Source: Treponema sp.
Lineage (GTDB): Bacteria; Spirochaetota; Spirochaetia; Treponematales; Breznakiellaceae
Assembly (NCBI GenBank): GCA_031272575.1
Contig: JAISTO010000147.1
Span: forward strand, 1 to 15,874
Length of the DNA: 15,874 bases
Direction: 5' to 3'
Part shown: positions 1 to 7,244 of the stretch, piece by piece
Layout of the letters: the number at the start of each line of letters is the position of its first letter
Numbering within the stretch: position 1 is the first letter of the stretch
The notes under the pieces: model-generated
What the model was told of the DNA's origin: nothing
What the model saw: only the letters and a program-made list of their open reading frames with translations
Database searches by the model: none
Position numbers and translations under genes: made by a program

Positions 1-593
1 CCACGGACAACTCGAGCGCCCTGATCTTCCTGTTCGAGCCGGCCGAAGGGAAGCCGTTTTACGGGTCGGGGAAATACACCGTGGCCGCGTACCATGAAGG
101 CGGCCTCGTGAGTGTTCGAGGCAGTGTCAGTTTCAAAACAGGCTACGCAAAACTTTCGGTCCGCAATATGGACAACCAGCACAGGCTGGAAGGCGCCTGG
201 AAGGCGGAGGCGCACTTTTCCGCGCCGGAGGCAAGCGAAAGCCGCGACATCACGGCAGAAATTTTCCTCAACACGAACAACACGCTTCACCTGTATGTTG
301 AAACCTGGATCGCGACTGATGAAAACGGCAAAGCCGACGCGGAGACGGCCTTCGAGGGCGACCTCGCGCGGGACGCGCTGAACGGCTATTACCTGCGCGG
401 CGTACAGGTCCCCGGCATAGAGACGAAAAGCGGCTATGCGGCGCTGCGGGAATACGAGCGCTATTTGCGGGACAATCCGCCGTTTCTCCTTATCACGCCG
501 GGGACTGACGGCCTGTCTTTCAAACTTTCCGCGCCGATGAACGGCTTTATCAACCACCTTATCGGAGATGAATATGTCAAACTTCCTGAATAA
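1..593 (+). CDS. Unknown beta-rich protein, 5'-truncated by the window edge
   Basis: The reading frame is open from base 3, so the true start lies upstream of the window. About 196 codons are visible, ending in TAA at 591-593. I do not recognise the family. The visible part has no membrane segment. It is rich in alternating polar and hydrophobic stretches (for example ALIFLFEP, TAEIFLN, LHLYVETW, FLLITPG), which suggests a beta-sandwich or barrel-like exported protein. The last 20 bases overlap the start of the following glycoside hydrolase gene, so the two are almost certainly co-transcribed and translationally coupled. This suggests a related role at the cell envelope, but that is inference. 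An internal GTG at 81 could serve as a start, but in-frame coding continues upstream of it and no ribosome-binding site precedes it. Confidence 0.7.
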   Translation, partial: TDNSSALIFLFEPAEGKPFYGSGKYTVAAYHEGGLVSVRGSVSFKTGYAKLSVRNMDNQHRLEGAWKAEAHFSAPEASESRDITAEIFLNTNNTLHLYVETWIATDENGKADAETAFEGDLARDALNGYYLRGVQVPGIETKSGYAALREYERYLRDNPPFLLITPGTDGLSFKLSAPMNGFINHLIGDEYVKLPE

Positions 594-1989
594 ATGCCGC
601 GTTTGTCTTGCGGCGGCCATCCTCTTCATCCTTTCCGCCTGCGAGACGGACCTGAACGAGGTCCCCCGGGACGAGACGCCGCTGGCGCTCAGTTACGGCG
701 CCGCGGCGCCCCCGGACTTCGCCGGGATGATGCATTCCGCGGCAGCGACCTACACGCGCTACACGTTCCTCAACGAACTGGGAGTACAGTGGGTGCATTT
801 GAGTTCCCATTGGGACAGCATTCAGCCGGAAGAACACTACTGGCGGGAAGGGCTGAACGACGCCCAGGTGCTCTTTGCCCAAAAAATGGGGAAGAACATG
901 TTTTCCTCATTCAACTACGCCCCCGGCTGGCTCCCCCACAGCGGCAAGGAAGACTACGTTGCGGAAGCAGACCTCCCCTATCTCGTGGAGTACGCCAGGC
1001 GCATCGTGCGGCGCTACGACGGTTACCACGGTTACGGCAAGATTCACGCCTGGTGTATCTGGAACGAGCCGGACACGGAGCGTTTCTGGAAGGGCACACG
1101 AAAGGAGTTTTACGCCCTGGTAAAAGCGGTGATAAAGGGAATCCGGGAACAGGACGCAGAATTGGCAGTTGAGTTAGGAGTGCCCGGTTACCACACGACC
1201 ATAGTGGCAGGCCGCCTTACCGCCGGCGTAAGCGATGAATGGCTCGAAGGCCTCTTCGATTCCGGCGCTGTGGACGACGCCGACTTCATCAGTTATCACC
1301 CCTACACAAGCAGCGCCGAAAAAGCCGCTTCCCTGGTGCAGAACTTCAAGAACCGGGTGCGGCCCTACGGTTTCGCCGACAGGGTCTGGATCACCGAGTT
1401 CGGTTTCCCCACCAGGGGAACTTCCGGCAATGCGGTAATGGAAAACGCCATGCCGGAAAACGTGGTGAAGTCATTTACGCTCTTCGCCGCCCTGGGGGTT
1501 CACCACCTGATGTGGTATCATTTTGACGACGACACCCTCGACAGCGAGGACGCCGATTCGGAACACTGGTTCGGCCTCCTCGACAGCGCCGGCGGGCGGC
1601 GCAAGACCGGCTACTGGGCCTACGCCCTCTGCGCGGCGCATATCCCCGGCAAGACCTACCGCCGCTTCGACACTGCCGGCTCGGATATCCCCGCCTCCGT
1701 TCAGACGCACTATTTCGAGGGCGCGGACGGGAAATGCCTCCTCGTCCTCTGGAACAGCAGCGCCGCGGACACCGCCGGGGCGCGCGTGAAACTCCCCGAG
1801 GCAGGGAGCGGTTTCCTCCGCCATGACACACGGGACGCCACTACCGTCAGCGCTGACGACGAGGGGACGGCCTTTGCCGCGGGAAGCGAGGCCGTCTTCG
1901 ACCTCGGGAAAAACGGCGCGCCCGCCGCGCCGAGCCTCGTGTTCCTTACCTGGACAGTTCCCAGTCCCCAAAATCAGGGTGAATCCTGA
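574..1989 (+). CDS. Clan GH-A glycoside hydrolase, lipoprotein
   Basis: This is a 471-aa predicted lipoprotein glycosidase. The N-terminus has a hydrophobic signal segment ending in lipobox LSAC (Cys23). The body reads as a TIM barrel: WVHLSSHWDSIQPEE near the first strands, WNEPD with the probable acid/base Glu165, DFISYHPYT, and WITEFGFPT with the probable nucleophile Glu275. The two Glu residues at the ends of strands 4 and 7 are the hallmark of clan GH-A. The family could be GH39-like or GH5-like; I cannot choose. After about residue 360 a smaller beta domain follows, as in many GH-A retaining enzymes. ATG 574 is chosen because GGAG at 564-567 lies 6 nt upstream; ATG 568 directly abuts that motif. 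The start overlaps the end of the previous gene. The enzyme probably acts on a beta-glycan outside the cytoplasm; the substrate is unknown. Confidence 0.8.
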   Translation: MSNFLNKCRVCLAAAILFILSACETDLNEVPRDETPLALSYGAAAPPDFAGMMHSAAATYTRYTFLNELGVQWVHLSSHWDSIQPEEHYWREGLNDAQVLFAQKMGKNMFSSFNYAPGWLPHSGKEDYVAEADLPYLVEYARRIVRRYDGYHGYGKIHAWCIWNEPDTERFWKGTRKEFYALVKAVIKGIREQDAELAVELGVPGYHTTIVAGRLTAGVSDEWLEGLFDSGAVDDADFISYHPYTSSAEKAASLVQNFKNRVRPYGFADRVWITEFGFPTRGTSGNAVMENAMPENVVKSFTLFAALGVHHLMWYHFDDDTLDSEDADSEHWFGLLDSAGGRRKTGYWAYALCAAHIPGKTYRRFDTAGSDIPASVQTHYFEGADGKCLLVLWNSSAADTAGARVKLPEAGSGFLRHDTRDATTVSADDEGTAFAAGSEAVFDLGKNGAPAAPSLVFLTWTVPSPQNQGES

Positions 1990-2022
1990 TACTTTTTGAA
2001 AAAATTCAGGGCAAATCCTGAT
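1973..2022. repeat. Tandem pair of short inverted repeats, 32-bp period
   Basis: ATCAGGgtgaatCCTGAT (1973-1990) is a perfect 6-bp inverted repeat with a 6-nt spacer, and the hydrolase stop TGA lies inside its right arm. A near copy, TTCAGGgcaaatCCTGAT, follows at 2005-2022. Both are followed by ACT and a T-run. The stems are short, so these are weak terminators at best. Alternatives are tandem protein-binding sites upstream of the OmpA-like gene or a degenerate repeat family. Confidence 0.6.
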
Positions 2023-2081
2023 ACTCTTTTTCCCGCCGGGTGCTTATCTTAAATAATTAACCCTGCTACGCTTTAAGTGAA

Positions 2082-2114
2082 TATAAATCCTTGCATAGCG
2101 GCAGGGAAAAGGAG
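2082..2114 (+). promoter_or_regulatory. Possible promoter -10 and ribosome-binding site for the OmpA-like gene
   Basis: The 1990-2120 gap is AT-rich compared with its surroundings. TATAAA at 2082-2087 is a reasonable -10 hexamer, but no good -35 lies 16-18 nt upstream. The ribosome-binding site AAAAGGAG (2107-2114) sits 6 nt before ATG 2121 and is clear. The promoter call is tentative. Confidence 0.3.
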
Positions 2115-2120
2115 TAAAGT

Positions 2121-3101
2121 ATGAAAAATAAACACGCTTTTAAGCGCGCTTTCAGGCGCGGAATGCCGGGTATCGCCGCGCTGGCGCTGGCGGCGCTGGC
2201 GGCAAGCGGGTGCGCGGGCCTCAGCAATTGGCTCACCGGGAACCCCAAGCCGAAACTCACCTACACGCCCGAGTTCTTCAGCCCGGACGGGGACGGCGAG
2301 AACGACGAACTCACCATCACCCTAAAGGTGGAAGACGGGTTTGCCGATTCCTGGGCACTGGACATTTATGCCCCGGAACCGCAGGGGCAGGGCCAGGGGC
2401 GGGGCCAGCGGGAACGGCAGGTCTTCAAGCACTTTGAAAGCAAGCCGGGCGACGAGAGCCTGGGCTTAAGCCGTGAAGTCACCATCGTCTGGGACGGCAA
2501 GGGCGACCCCCGTGAAGTGCGGCGGCGTGGCGGCGCGGCGCAGACGGTTACCCCCACCGTTCAGTCCGCCACGAGTTATCCGTATGTCTTCTCCGCCAAG
2601 GCCAACAAGCAAAACGAAGATGGCACGAAAACCGCAATGGATATCCCCCCCGCAACCGGCGAGATCAACGTGGACATCCTCGTGGGCAAGACCGACGACG
2701 GCAGGCTCAAGATTCAGGTGGGCTCGATCGTGTTCCCCTCCGGCAAGGCCGATTTCAGCGGCCTCGACCGGCAGACCGCGCAGCGCAACCAGTTCATCAT
2801 CCGCCGTATCGCGGCCGCGCTGAACCGGTTCCAGGACTACAAGGTGACCATCGAAGGCCATGCGAATCCCGAATACGCCCCCGGCACACCGGAGCGGGCG
2901 AAGGAAGATGCCGACGAGAGCAAACCCGGCTCGATAAGCGAGCGCCGGGCGCAGACTATCCTCAATGCCCTCGCGCAGGATGGGGTAGCCGCCGACCGCA
3001 TGACCGCCGTCGGCATAGGCGTAACGAGGCCGGTCGTCGACTTCGACGACAAAGACAACGCAACCCAGAACCGCCGCGTAGAGTTTTATCTGGACAAGTG
3101 A
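2121..3101 (+). CDS. OmpA-family lipoprotein with FSPDGDG Ig-like domain
   Basis: This 326-aa protein has a basic N-terminus, a hydrophobic segment and a relaxed lipobox AASGC (Cys31), so it is a predicted lipoprotein. Residues about 46-160 form an Ig-like domain opening with FSPDGDGENDEL, a motif common in FlgD/CHU_C-type domains of spirochaete and Bacteroidetes surface proteins. A low-complexity Gln/Gly/Arg stretch (residues 88-99) interrupts it. The C-terminal part (about 195-326) is an OmpA/MotB peptidoglycan-binding domain: IEGHANPEY, SERRAQTILNAL, and ATQNRRVEFYL with the Asn-Arg-Arg-Val-Glu signature. It probably ties the outer membrane or periplasmic structures to the cell wall. ATG 2121 follows AAAAGGAG. 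It is read alone and ends at the hairpin terminator downstream. Confidence 0.88.
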   Translation: MKNKHAFKRAFRRGMPGIAALALAALAASGCAGLSNWLTGNPKPKLTYTPEFFSPDGDGENDELTITLKVEDGFADSWALDIYAPEPQGQGQGRGQRERQVFKHFESKPGDESLGLSREVTIVWDGKGDPREVRRRGGAAQTVTPTVQSATSYPYVFSAKANKQNEDGTKTAMDIPPATGEINVDILVGKTDDGRLKIQVGSIVFPSGKADFSGLDRQTAQRNQFIIRRIAAALNRFQDYKVTIEGHANPEYAPGTPERAKEDADESKPGSISERRAQTILNALAQDGVAADRMTAVGIGVTRPVVDFDDKDNATQNRRVEFYLDK

Positions 3102-3190
3102 GCCGGCAGGGGAGGGGAGCCGTCATTCCGCTTATATCCGTGGTGGTCATTTTGGGCAACAATGTTACGTTCTTTTAATCCAACCCAAGG

Positions 3191-3248
3191 ATGACAGTCT
3201 GGCTTACCGTCCGGTTTTCACCGCCGGACGGTAAGCCGGTGTCATTTT
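3191..3248. terminator. Long hairpin terminator between convergent genes
   Basis: GGCTTACCGTCCGG (3201-3214) pairs perfectly with CCGGACGGTAAGCC (3224-3237): a 14-bp GC-rich stem with a 9-nt loop. ATGACA (3191-3196) and TGTCAT (3240-3245) extend it beyond a small internal loop. TTTT follows on the plus strand, giving an intrinsic terminator for the OmpA-like gene. The near-symmetric stem could also stop transcripts from the minus-strand gene ending at 3301, though no strong T-run follows on that strand. Confidence 0.85.
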
Positions 3249-3300
3249 ATGCTCCCGTGTTTTACTTCGAAAAACAGCCTTTATTCCCTTCCCCCCTCTC

Positions 3301-4980
3301 CTAAAACTCCACCTTGAGCCCTATGGGGATGCCGAACTCGGTGTAGGAGGCGCGGTAGATGCTGCCGCTGATCGCGTCCTGGTACGTGTAGGCGTTGAGC
3401 CTGAAGCAGAAGCCGCCGCGCAGGCTTGCGCGGATGCGGGCGCTGTTCACGGCGAAGAAGGCCGCGCCCGCGTAGACGCCGAGCATTTCCGTGCTGGACG
3501 AGACCGCGCCGTTTTCCCAGTCGAGCGTGAAGAAGCCGAGTTGATTGGCGATATCCGCCTCGAAGCCTAACCGCGCGGTCAGTTGGTAACGCGCCCCTAT
3601 CGCGTTGTAGAGCCCCAGGTAACGCTCGGCGCGGTCCGCGGCTCCGGCCTCGTCCGCGTTCAGTTGATTCTCGTAGGCCCAGCCCTTCGCGAACTTTTCG
3701 GCGCGGTTGTCCGTGCCGCGGGAGCGGGCGAAACTGAGGTTGTTATTGCAGGTAAGCGTCAGATTGTCCACGCCCGTGTACTGGACCCGCAGGTCGAAGC
3801 CGCTGTAAAACGGGAAGGCCACGCTGCGGTACGCGGAGAGGTAGTGGAGTACCACATCATCCCCTTCGCCTATGGCCGCGGGGTCGGCAAGCGTCTTGTC
3901 GTACCTGGGGTTGTCCCAGGTCTTCACGATGCCGGAAAAGCCCGCGGAGATGCCCAGCCCGTGCAGCGGAGCAAGGTTGACGTACAGGCCGAAGTCGTGG
4001 TTGTGCACCTGCTCGTCAAGGATCATGCCCTCGTCTGCGGCCTTGTCGACGGCCAGTTTCGTCAGGTACGAATCGGCGTACTTGTAGACCGCGGCCGCCG
4101 TCAGGTTGAGCGGCGCAAACAGACGTGCCCCCTCGACGCGGATGCCGAACCCGGCGCGCCGGCTTGTCACCACGTCGCCCAGGTTGTCCCAGTCGTTGAG
4201 GCGGGACCCGTCCCCGGCCGACCAGGGTGACAAGAAGGGCCTGGTCGACCAGTCGAAGAGGCCGCCCGCGGAGAGCGAAACGGTGAGCGGCGCGAACTCG
4301 GCGTCGAGCAGGAAGGCCGGAGTGGGGCGCGTGTCCGCGCTCGTCGCGCCCGCGGCCTGAAACAGGTCGTTCGTGTCGCTGCCCGCAAAGGCGGCGAAGC
4401 CCTTGTTCTGATTGGGGTCCGGGTAGCCGTAGGGAAACTCCTTGCGCACATCGAAGTTGTTGCCGTACGCGACCGGCGGATTCCGCTTCCATGTAGGCAC
4501 GAGCACCCCCAGGCTGTCCACCTTTGTTTTCAGGAAGTCGTCGAAGTTCTGATACCGCTCGACCTGGCCCCGCTGCCCCTGGTTTCCCACGGCGGCGCGG
4601 AAGCGCCATATCCTGAGCCAGGCCTCCCAGTCGCAGGTGTCGAGCAGCGTGGTCGTGTCGGTGTCGGCCTTCACCTGCAGCAGCGCGCCGGCCGCCTGCC
4701 CCGCATACTTCAGGGTGACATTCGCGTTGAGCGGGTCGTCAAAGGCCGAGGTACCGAAGGCGCGAATATCGCCGTTCCCCTGGTAGACAAAGGGCGTCCC
4801 CTTATCAGCGGGCTCACGCACCGCGTAGTCGCCGAAGAAAGCCCGCATATAGAGCGCGTCCACCACCGAGTCGACCGTCACCGTCCAGTCGCGCGCGCTC
4901 TCGTCATCGTCTGCGGCGGCGATCCGGGGAAACGCCGCGCCGCACAGTATGCACAGCATACAGAGTAATTGTCTTTTCAT
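3301..4980 (-). CDS. Predicted outer-membrane beta-barrel protein
   Basis: This 559-aa exported protein has a signal peptide: a short basic start, a hydrophobic core and a probable signal peptidase I site after Ala23 (RIAAA then DDDE). The mature part lacks hydrophobic helices. It is full of alternating strands rich in Tyr, Phe and Trp, such as ANVTLKYAG, FGLYVNLAP, GFDLRVQYTG and ARYQLTARLGFEAD. It ends in GLKVEF with a terminal Phe, the usual signal for BAM-mediated insertion of barrels. I do not recognise a named family; large uncharacterised barrels like this are common in spirochaetes. ATG 4980 has a strong SD (AGGAGG, 5 nt spacing). It is the last gene of the cassette with the two beta-helix lipoproteins, so it may provide their export route or act as a partner. 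A porin-like or unrelated structural role is equally possible. Confidence 0.7.
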   Translation of the reverse strand: MKRQLLCMLCILCGAAFPRIAAADDDESARDWTVTVDSVVDALYMRAFFGDYAVREPADKGTPFVYQGNGDIRAFGTSAFDDPLNANVTLKYAGQAAGALLQVKADTDTTTLLDTCDWEAWLRIWRFRAAVGNQGQRGQVERYQNFDDFLKTKVDSLGVLVPTWKRNPPVAYGNNFDVRKEFPYGYPDPNQNKGFAAFAGSDTNDLFQAAGATSADTRPTPAFLLDAEFAPLTVSLSAGGLFDWSTRPFLSPWSAGDGSRLNDWDNLGDVVTSRRAGFGIRVEGARLFAPLNLTAAAVYKYADSYLTKLAVDKAADEGMILDEQVHNHDFGLYVNLAPLHGLGISAGFSGIVKTWDNPRYDKTLADPAAIGEGDDVVLHYLSAYRSVAFPFYSGFDLRVQYTGVDNLTLTCNNNLSFARSRGTDNRAEKFAKGWAYENQLNADEAGAADRAERYLGLYNAIGARYQLTARLGFEADIANQLGFFTLDWENGAVSSSTEMLGVYAGAAFFAVNSARIRASLRGGFCFRLNAYTYQDAISGSIYRASYTEFGIPIGLKVEF

Positions 4981-4985
4981 TTGTT

Positions 4986-4993
4986 CCTCCTTA
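4986..4993 (-). promoter_or_regulatory. Shine-Dalgarno overlapping the upstream stop codon
   Basis: On the minus strand the stop TAA of the beta-helix lipoprotein (4993-4991) is the first part of TAAGGAGG, the ribosome-binding site of the barrel gene starting at 4980. A terminating ribosome therefore covers the next start, which implies strict translational coupling. Confidence 0.85.
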
Positions 4994-7231
4994 CGGCGCC
5001 GCCGCCGAGGCCGCGCCTATGGGCGGCGACGAAAAGTTCAGGGCCGCGCCGAAAAAGTCCTCGCTCAGGGCCGCCGCGTTCCATGCGCCGTCTTTTGACG
5101 AAGCGCCCGCGGGAACGGCGGTGCCGCCGGAAAGGCAGGGCGACCCGCTCAGCGGCGCAAGCAGTTTTGCGCGGCCGCGCAAAACCGCCTTGCTGACGAA
5201 GGTCTCGAGCGCGGCGGCATCGTTAAACGCGGTGAAGGCATCGGCTGCCTGGCTTTTCAATGCTGCTTCGCCAGTTGACTCCTGAATGGCCAGTTTCGGA
5301 TCCTGCCACTTGTTGCTGTTGGTACTGACCAGCGTTTGAATAGTTGACCCTGAGCCATTGTTGAACTTTGTGTAGTCCCCTGTATTGCGATCTGATGCAT
5401 AGCCATAGACAATATTGTTCGCGAAACCCGTGTCGCTCCCTAACTTGCCCGCGGCTCCCGCGCCGGAATGCCCGAATACAAGCCATACAGTTCCGCTTCC
5501 TTTTTTGAGCAGTACATTGTTATAGAAGCGGACATATTTGGTGGGGCCGCTGCTCGTATTGCTGCCGAAGACTCCGCAGCTCAGCCCGTCCCCGACATAG
5601 AACGTGTTGTTGTAAATGAGCGGCAGCGCGGTGCCTGAATTTGCGTCGGTTCCATAGTGGAACAGGGTCTGCCCATTTTGAAAATTGGTGTATGACGGCG
5701 TGCTCGTATCCGTGCCGGGAATAACGGCCGCAAGATAGCGCGTCCCCCCCGCGTCGTTCGCGCTGATGTTGTAGCGGAAGACGCTGTTCGTCCCGCTCGA
5801 CATAAAGAGAATGCAGCCGCCCGCGTTATGATGACTGTAGTTGTACTGGTAGAGCACCTTGTCACATCCCATATCCACATCCCAGGCTTCGCCGTCCTGG
5901 TACCCGTACAGGGTGCCGTAGCACTCGTTGTACTGGAACACGCAGTTTTCACGCACATACCAGGCCCAGACCCCCGCGTAGTTCGCGCTGCCCAGATTCG
6001 GCGCGGCGGCGCAGCGCACGAGCACGTTGCTTTCGACCACGCCGTTGTTCTGCACATCAGAAAGGACTATGCCGTCCCCCGCAATGTCTTCGAGATAGTT
6101 GCCGCGTATGGACACGTTGACAAAGGGGTTGGCGGTCGTGCTGTCGTTATCCTGCGACTTGGTTCTGAGGCCTTCGAGCCCCACCCGCCGCACAATGTTG
6201 TTTTCGATAACGCAGCCGTCGTAGCCGAAGTAGCGGCCATCAGCGGACTTCCCGTCAGGCGTTCTCGGCACCCCCTCCACGATGATACCCCCCACCACCT
6301 TGTAGCGGTACTTGCCGGCGAAACTGCCGAAATAGTTCGAGGTATAATTGATAGACCCGCCGTTGTTCGTATGCTCGCTCTGCACATCATGCACATAGCA
6401 GTTTTTTATGACGATATGCTTGTAGCGCGGCGTGGACGTCTCGCCGTTTGCCTTCACCGTTCCCAGCACCGCGATGCCGCAGAGCGGCTTTCGCACCACA
6501 TAGTCATACCAGTGATTCGGTTCGGCCGCTATGTCGGCAAAGGTGTTCGTGCACTCGATGTTGTATATTTCCCAGTACTGCTGATTCATAAGGGTGACCG
6601 CCCCGGAGATGCCGTACGGGTCGGTGCCGGTGCCGGGGGTGCCGCCCCCGTTGATCACGGGGCGGCGGTTCGCGCTGTAGTACACAACGGCGCTTTCGGC
6701 GTCGCTGCTCCGCGTCTCGGAGCGAATGCCGCCCGGCAGGATAAACTTGACATCATACAGATCGATGATGATGGGGCTGCCCTCCGCGCCGTCCCCCTTC
6801 GGGTAGAGCATGCCCACGCGGTTGCTGTTCCGCAGCGACGCCGCGTTGGCCAGATCGACGCCGGTCCCGTTCCAGACACTGTCCGCCTCGAGCAGAATGC
6901 GGTCCCCGGGCGCGAACGTTTTCAGGTTCGCGCCGCGGAAACTTTTCCAGGGCGCTATGGGGCTTTCGCCGGGCCATGCGTCGTTGCCGTTTTCCGCGTC
7001 GATGTAGTAGGTCGTGCCGCCAGGGGACTTCCCCCGCGAGACGAGTGTGCCGCTTCCCTCCTCCTCGGTGAAGGGCAGCTCGGGAACCGCGGGGTTCGTG
7101 AGCGTCTCCAGTTCCTCCGCGCTCAGATCGTCCGTGTTGTAGTGGTAAAACTTTTCCGAGGGCAGCACTATGCGCGGGCAGCCCGTCAGCACAAGCGCCG
7201 CGCCAAGTAACATGTATAGCATCTTTTTCAT
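4991..7231 (-). CDS. Right-handed beta-helix lipoprotein
   Basis: This 746-aa protein begins MKKMLYMLLG and carries a canonical lipobox LTGC (Cys18). Residues about 73-121 match the typical entry to secreted parallel beta-helix proteins: YYIDAENGNDAWPGES, PWKSF, then FAPGDRILLEADSVWNG. From about residue 210 to 560 come repeated beta-helix coils with asparagine ladders, such as IVIKNCYVHDV, CVIENNIVRRVG, VSIRGNYLEDIAGDGI, VVESNVLVRC and SVFRYNISAND. Such folds occur in polysaccharide lyases (PL6, pectate lyase types), epimerases and adhesins. I cannot assign catalytic residues, so activity is unproven. ATG 7231 is chosen because AAGGAGG (7243-7237) lies 5 nt upstream and the signal peptide starts there; the open frame continues about 100 codons further but without coding character. 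It follows the upstream beta-helix gene by 10 nt. Confidence 0.82.
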   Translation of the reverse strand: MKKMLYMLLGAALVLTGCPRIVLPSEKFYHYNTDDLSAEELETLTNPAVPELPFTEEEGSGTLVSRGKSPGGTTYYIDAENGNDAWPGESPIAPWKSFRGANLKTFAPGDRILLEADSVWNGTGVDLANAASLRNSNRVGMLYPKGDGAEGSPIIIDLYDVKFILPGGIRSETRSSDAESAVVYYSANRRPVINGGGTPGTGTDPYGISGAVTLMNQQYWEIYNIECTNTFADIAAEPNHWYDYVVRKPLCGIAVLGTVKANGETSTPRYKHIVIKNCYVHDVQSEHTNNGGSINYTSNYFGSFAGKYRYKVVGGIIVEGVPRTPDGKSADGRYFGYDGCVIENNIVRRVGLEGLRTKSQDNDSTTANPFVNVSIRGNYLEDIAGDGIVLSDVQNNGVVESNVLVRCAAAPNLGSANYAGVWAWYVRENCVFQYNECYGTLYGYQDGEAWDVDMGCDKVLYQYNYSHHNAGGCILFMSSGTNSVFRYNISANDAGGTRYLAAVIPGTDTSTPSYTNFQNGQTLFHYGTDANSGTALPLIYNNTFYVGDGLSCGVFGSNTSSGPTKYVRFYNNVLLKKGSGTVWLVFGHSGAGAAGKLGSDTGFANNIVYGYASDRNTGDYTKFNNGSGSTIQTLVSTNSNKWQDPKLAIQESTGEAALKSQAADAFTAFNDAAALETFVSKAVLRGRAKLLAPLSGSPCLSGGTAVPAGASSKDGAWNAAALSEDFFGAALNFSSPPIGAASAAAP

Positions 7232-7236
7232 ACTTG

Positions 7237-7244
7237 CCTCCTTA
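7237..7244 (-). promoter_or_regulatory. Shine-Dalgarno overlapping the upstream stop codon
   Basis: TAAGGAGG on the minus strand combines the TAA stop of the 729-aa lipoprotein with the ribosome-binding site for ATG 7231. It is the same arrangement and the same octamer as at 4986-4993. Confidence 0.85.

Noticed and set aside
2645..2651. C7 run in the OmpA-like gene, and other 7-base runs at 5744-5750 and 13639-13645
   Set aside because: Runs of 7 are expected occasionally in GC-rich DNA and are below the length usually linked with phase variation.
5828..7210. Long plus-strand open frame of 460 codons opposite the beta-helix lipoprotein gene
   Set aside because: Its translation is Val/Arg/His-rich with no domain, has no ribosome-binding site and lies fully antisense to a clear gene; typical of GC-rich DNA.
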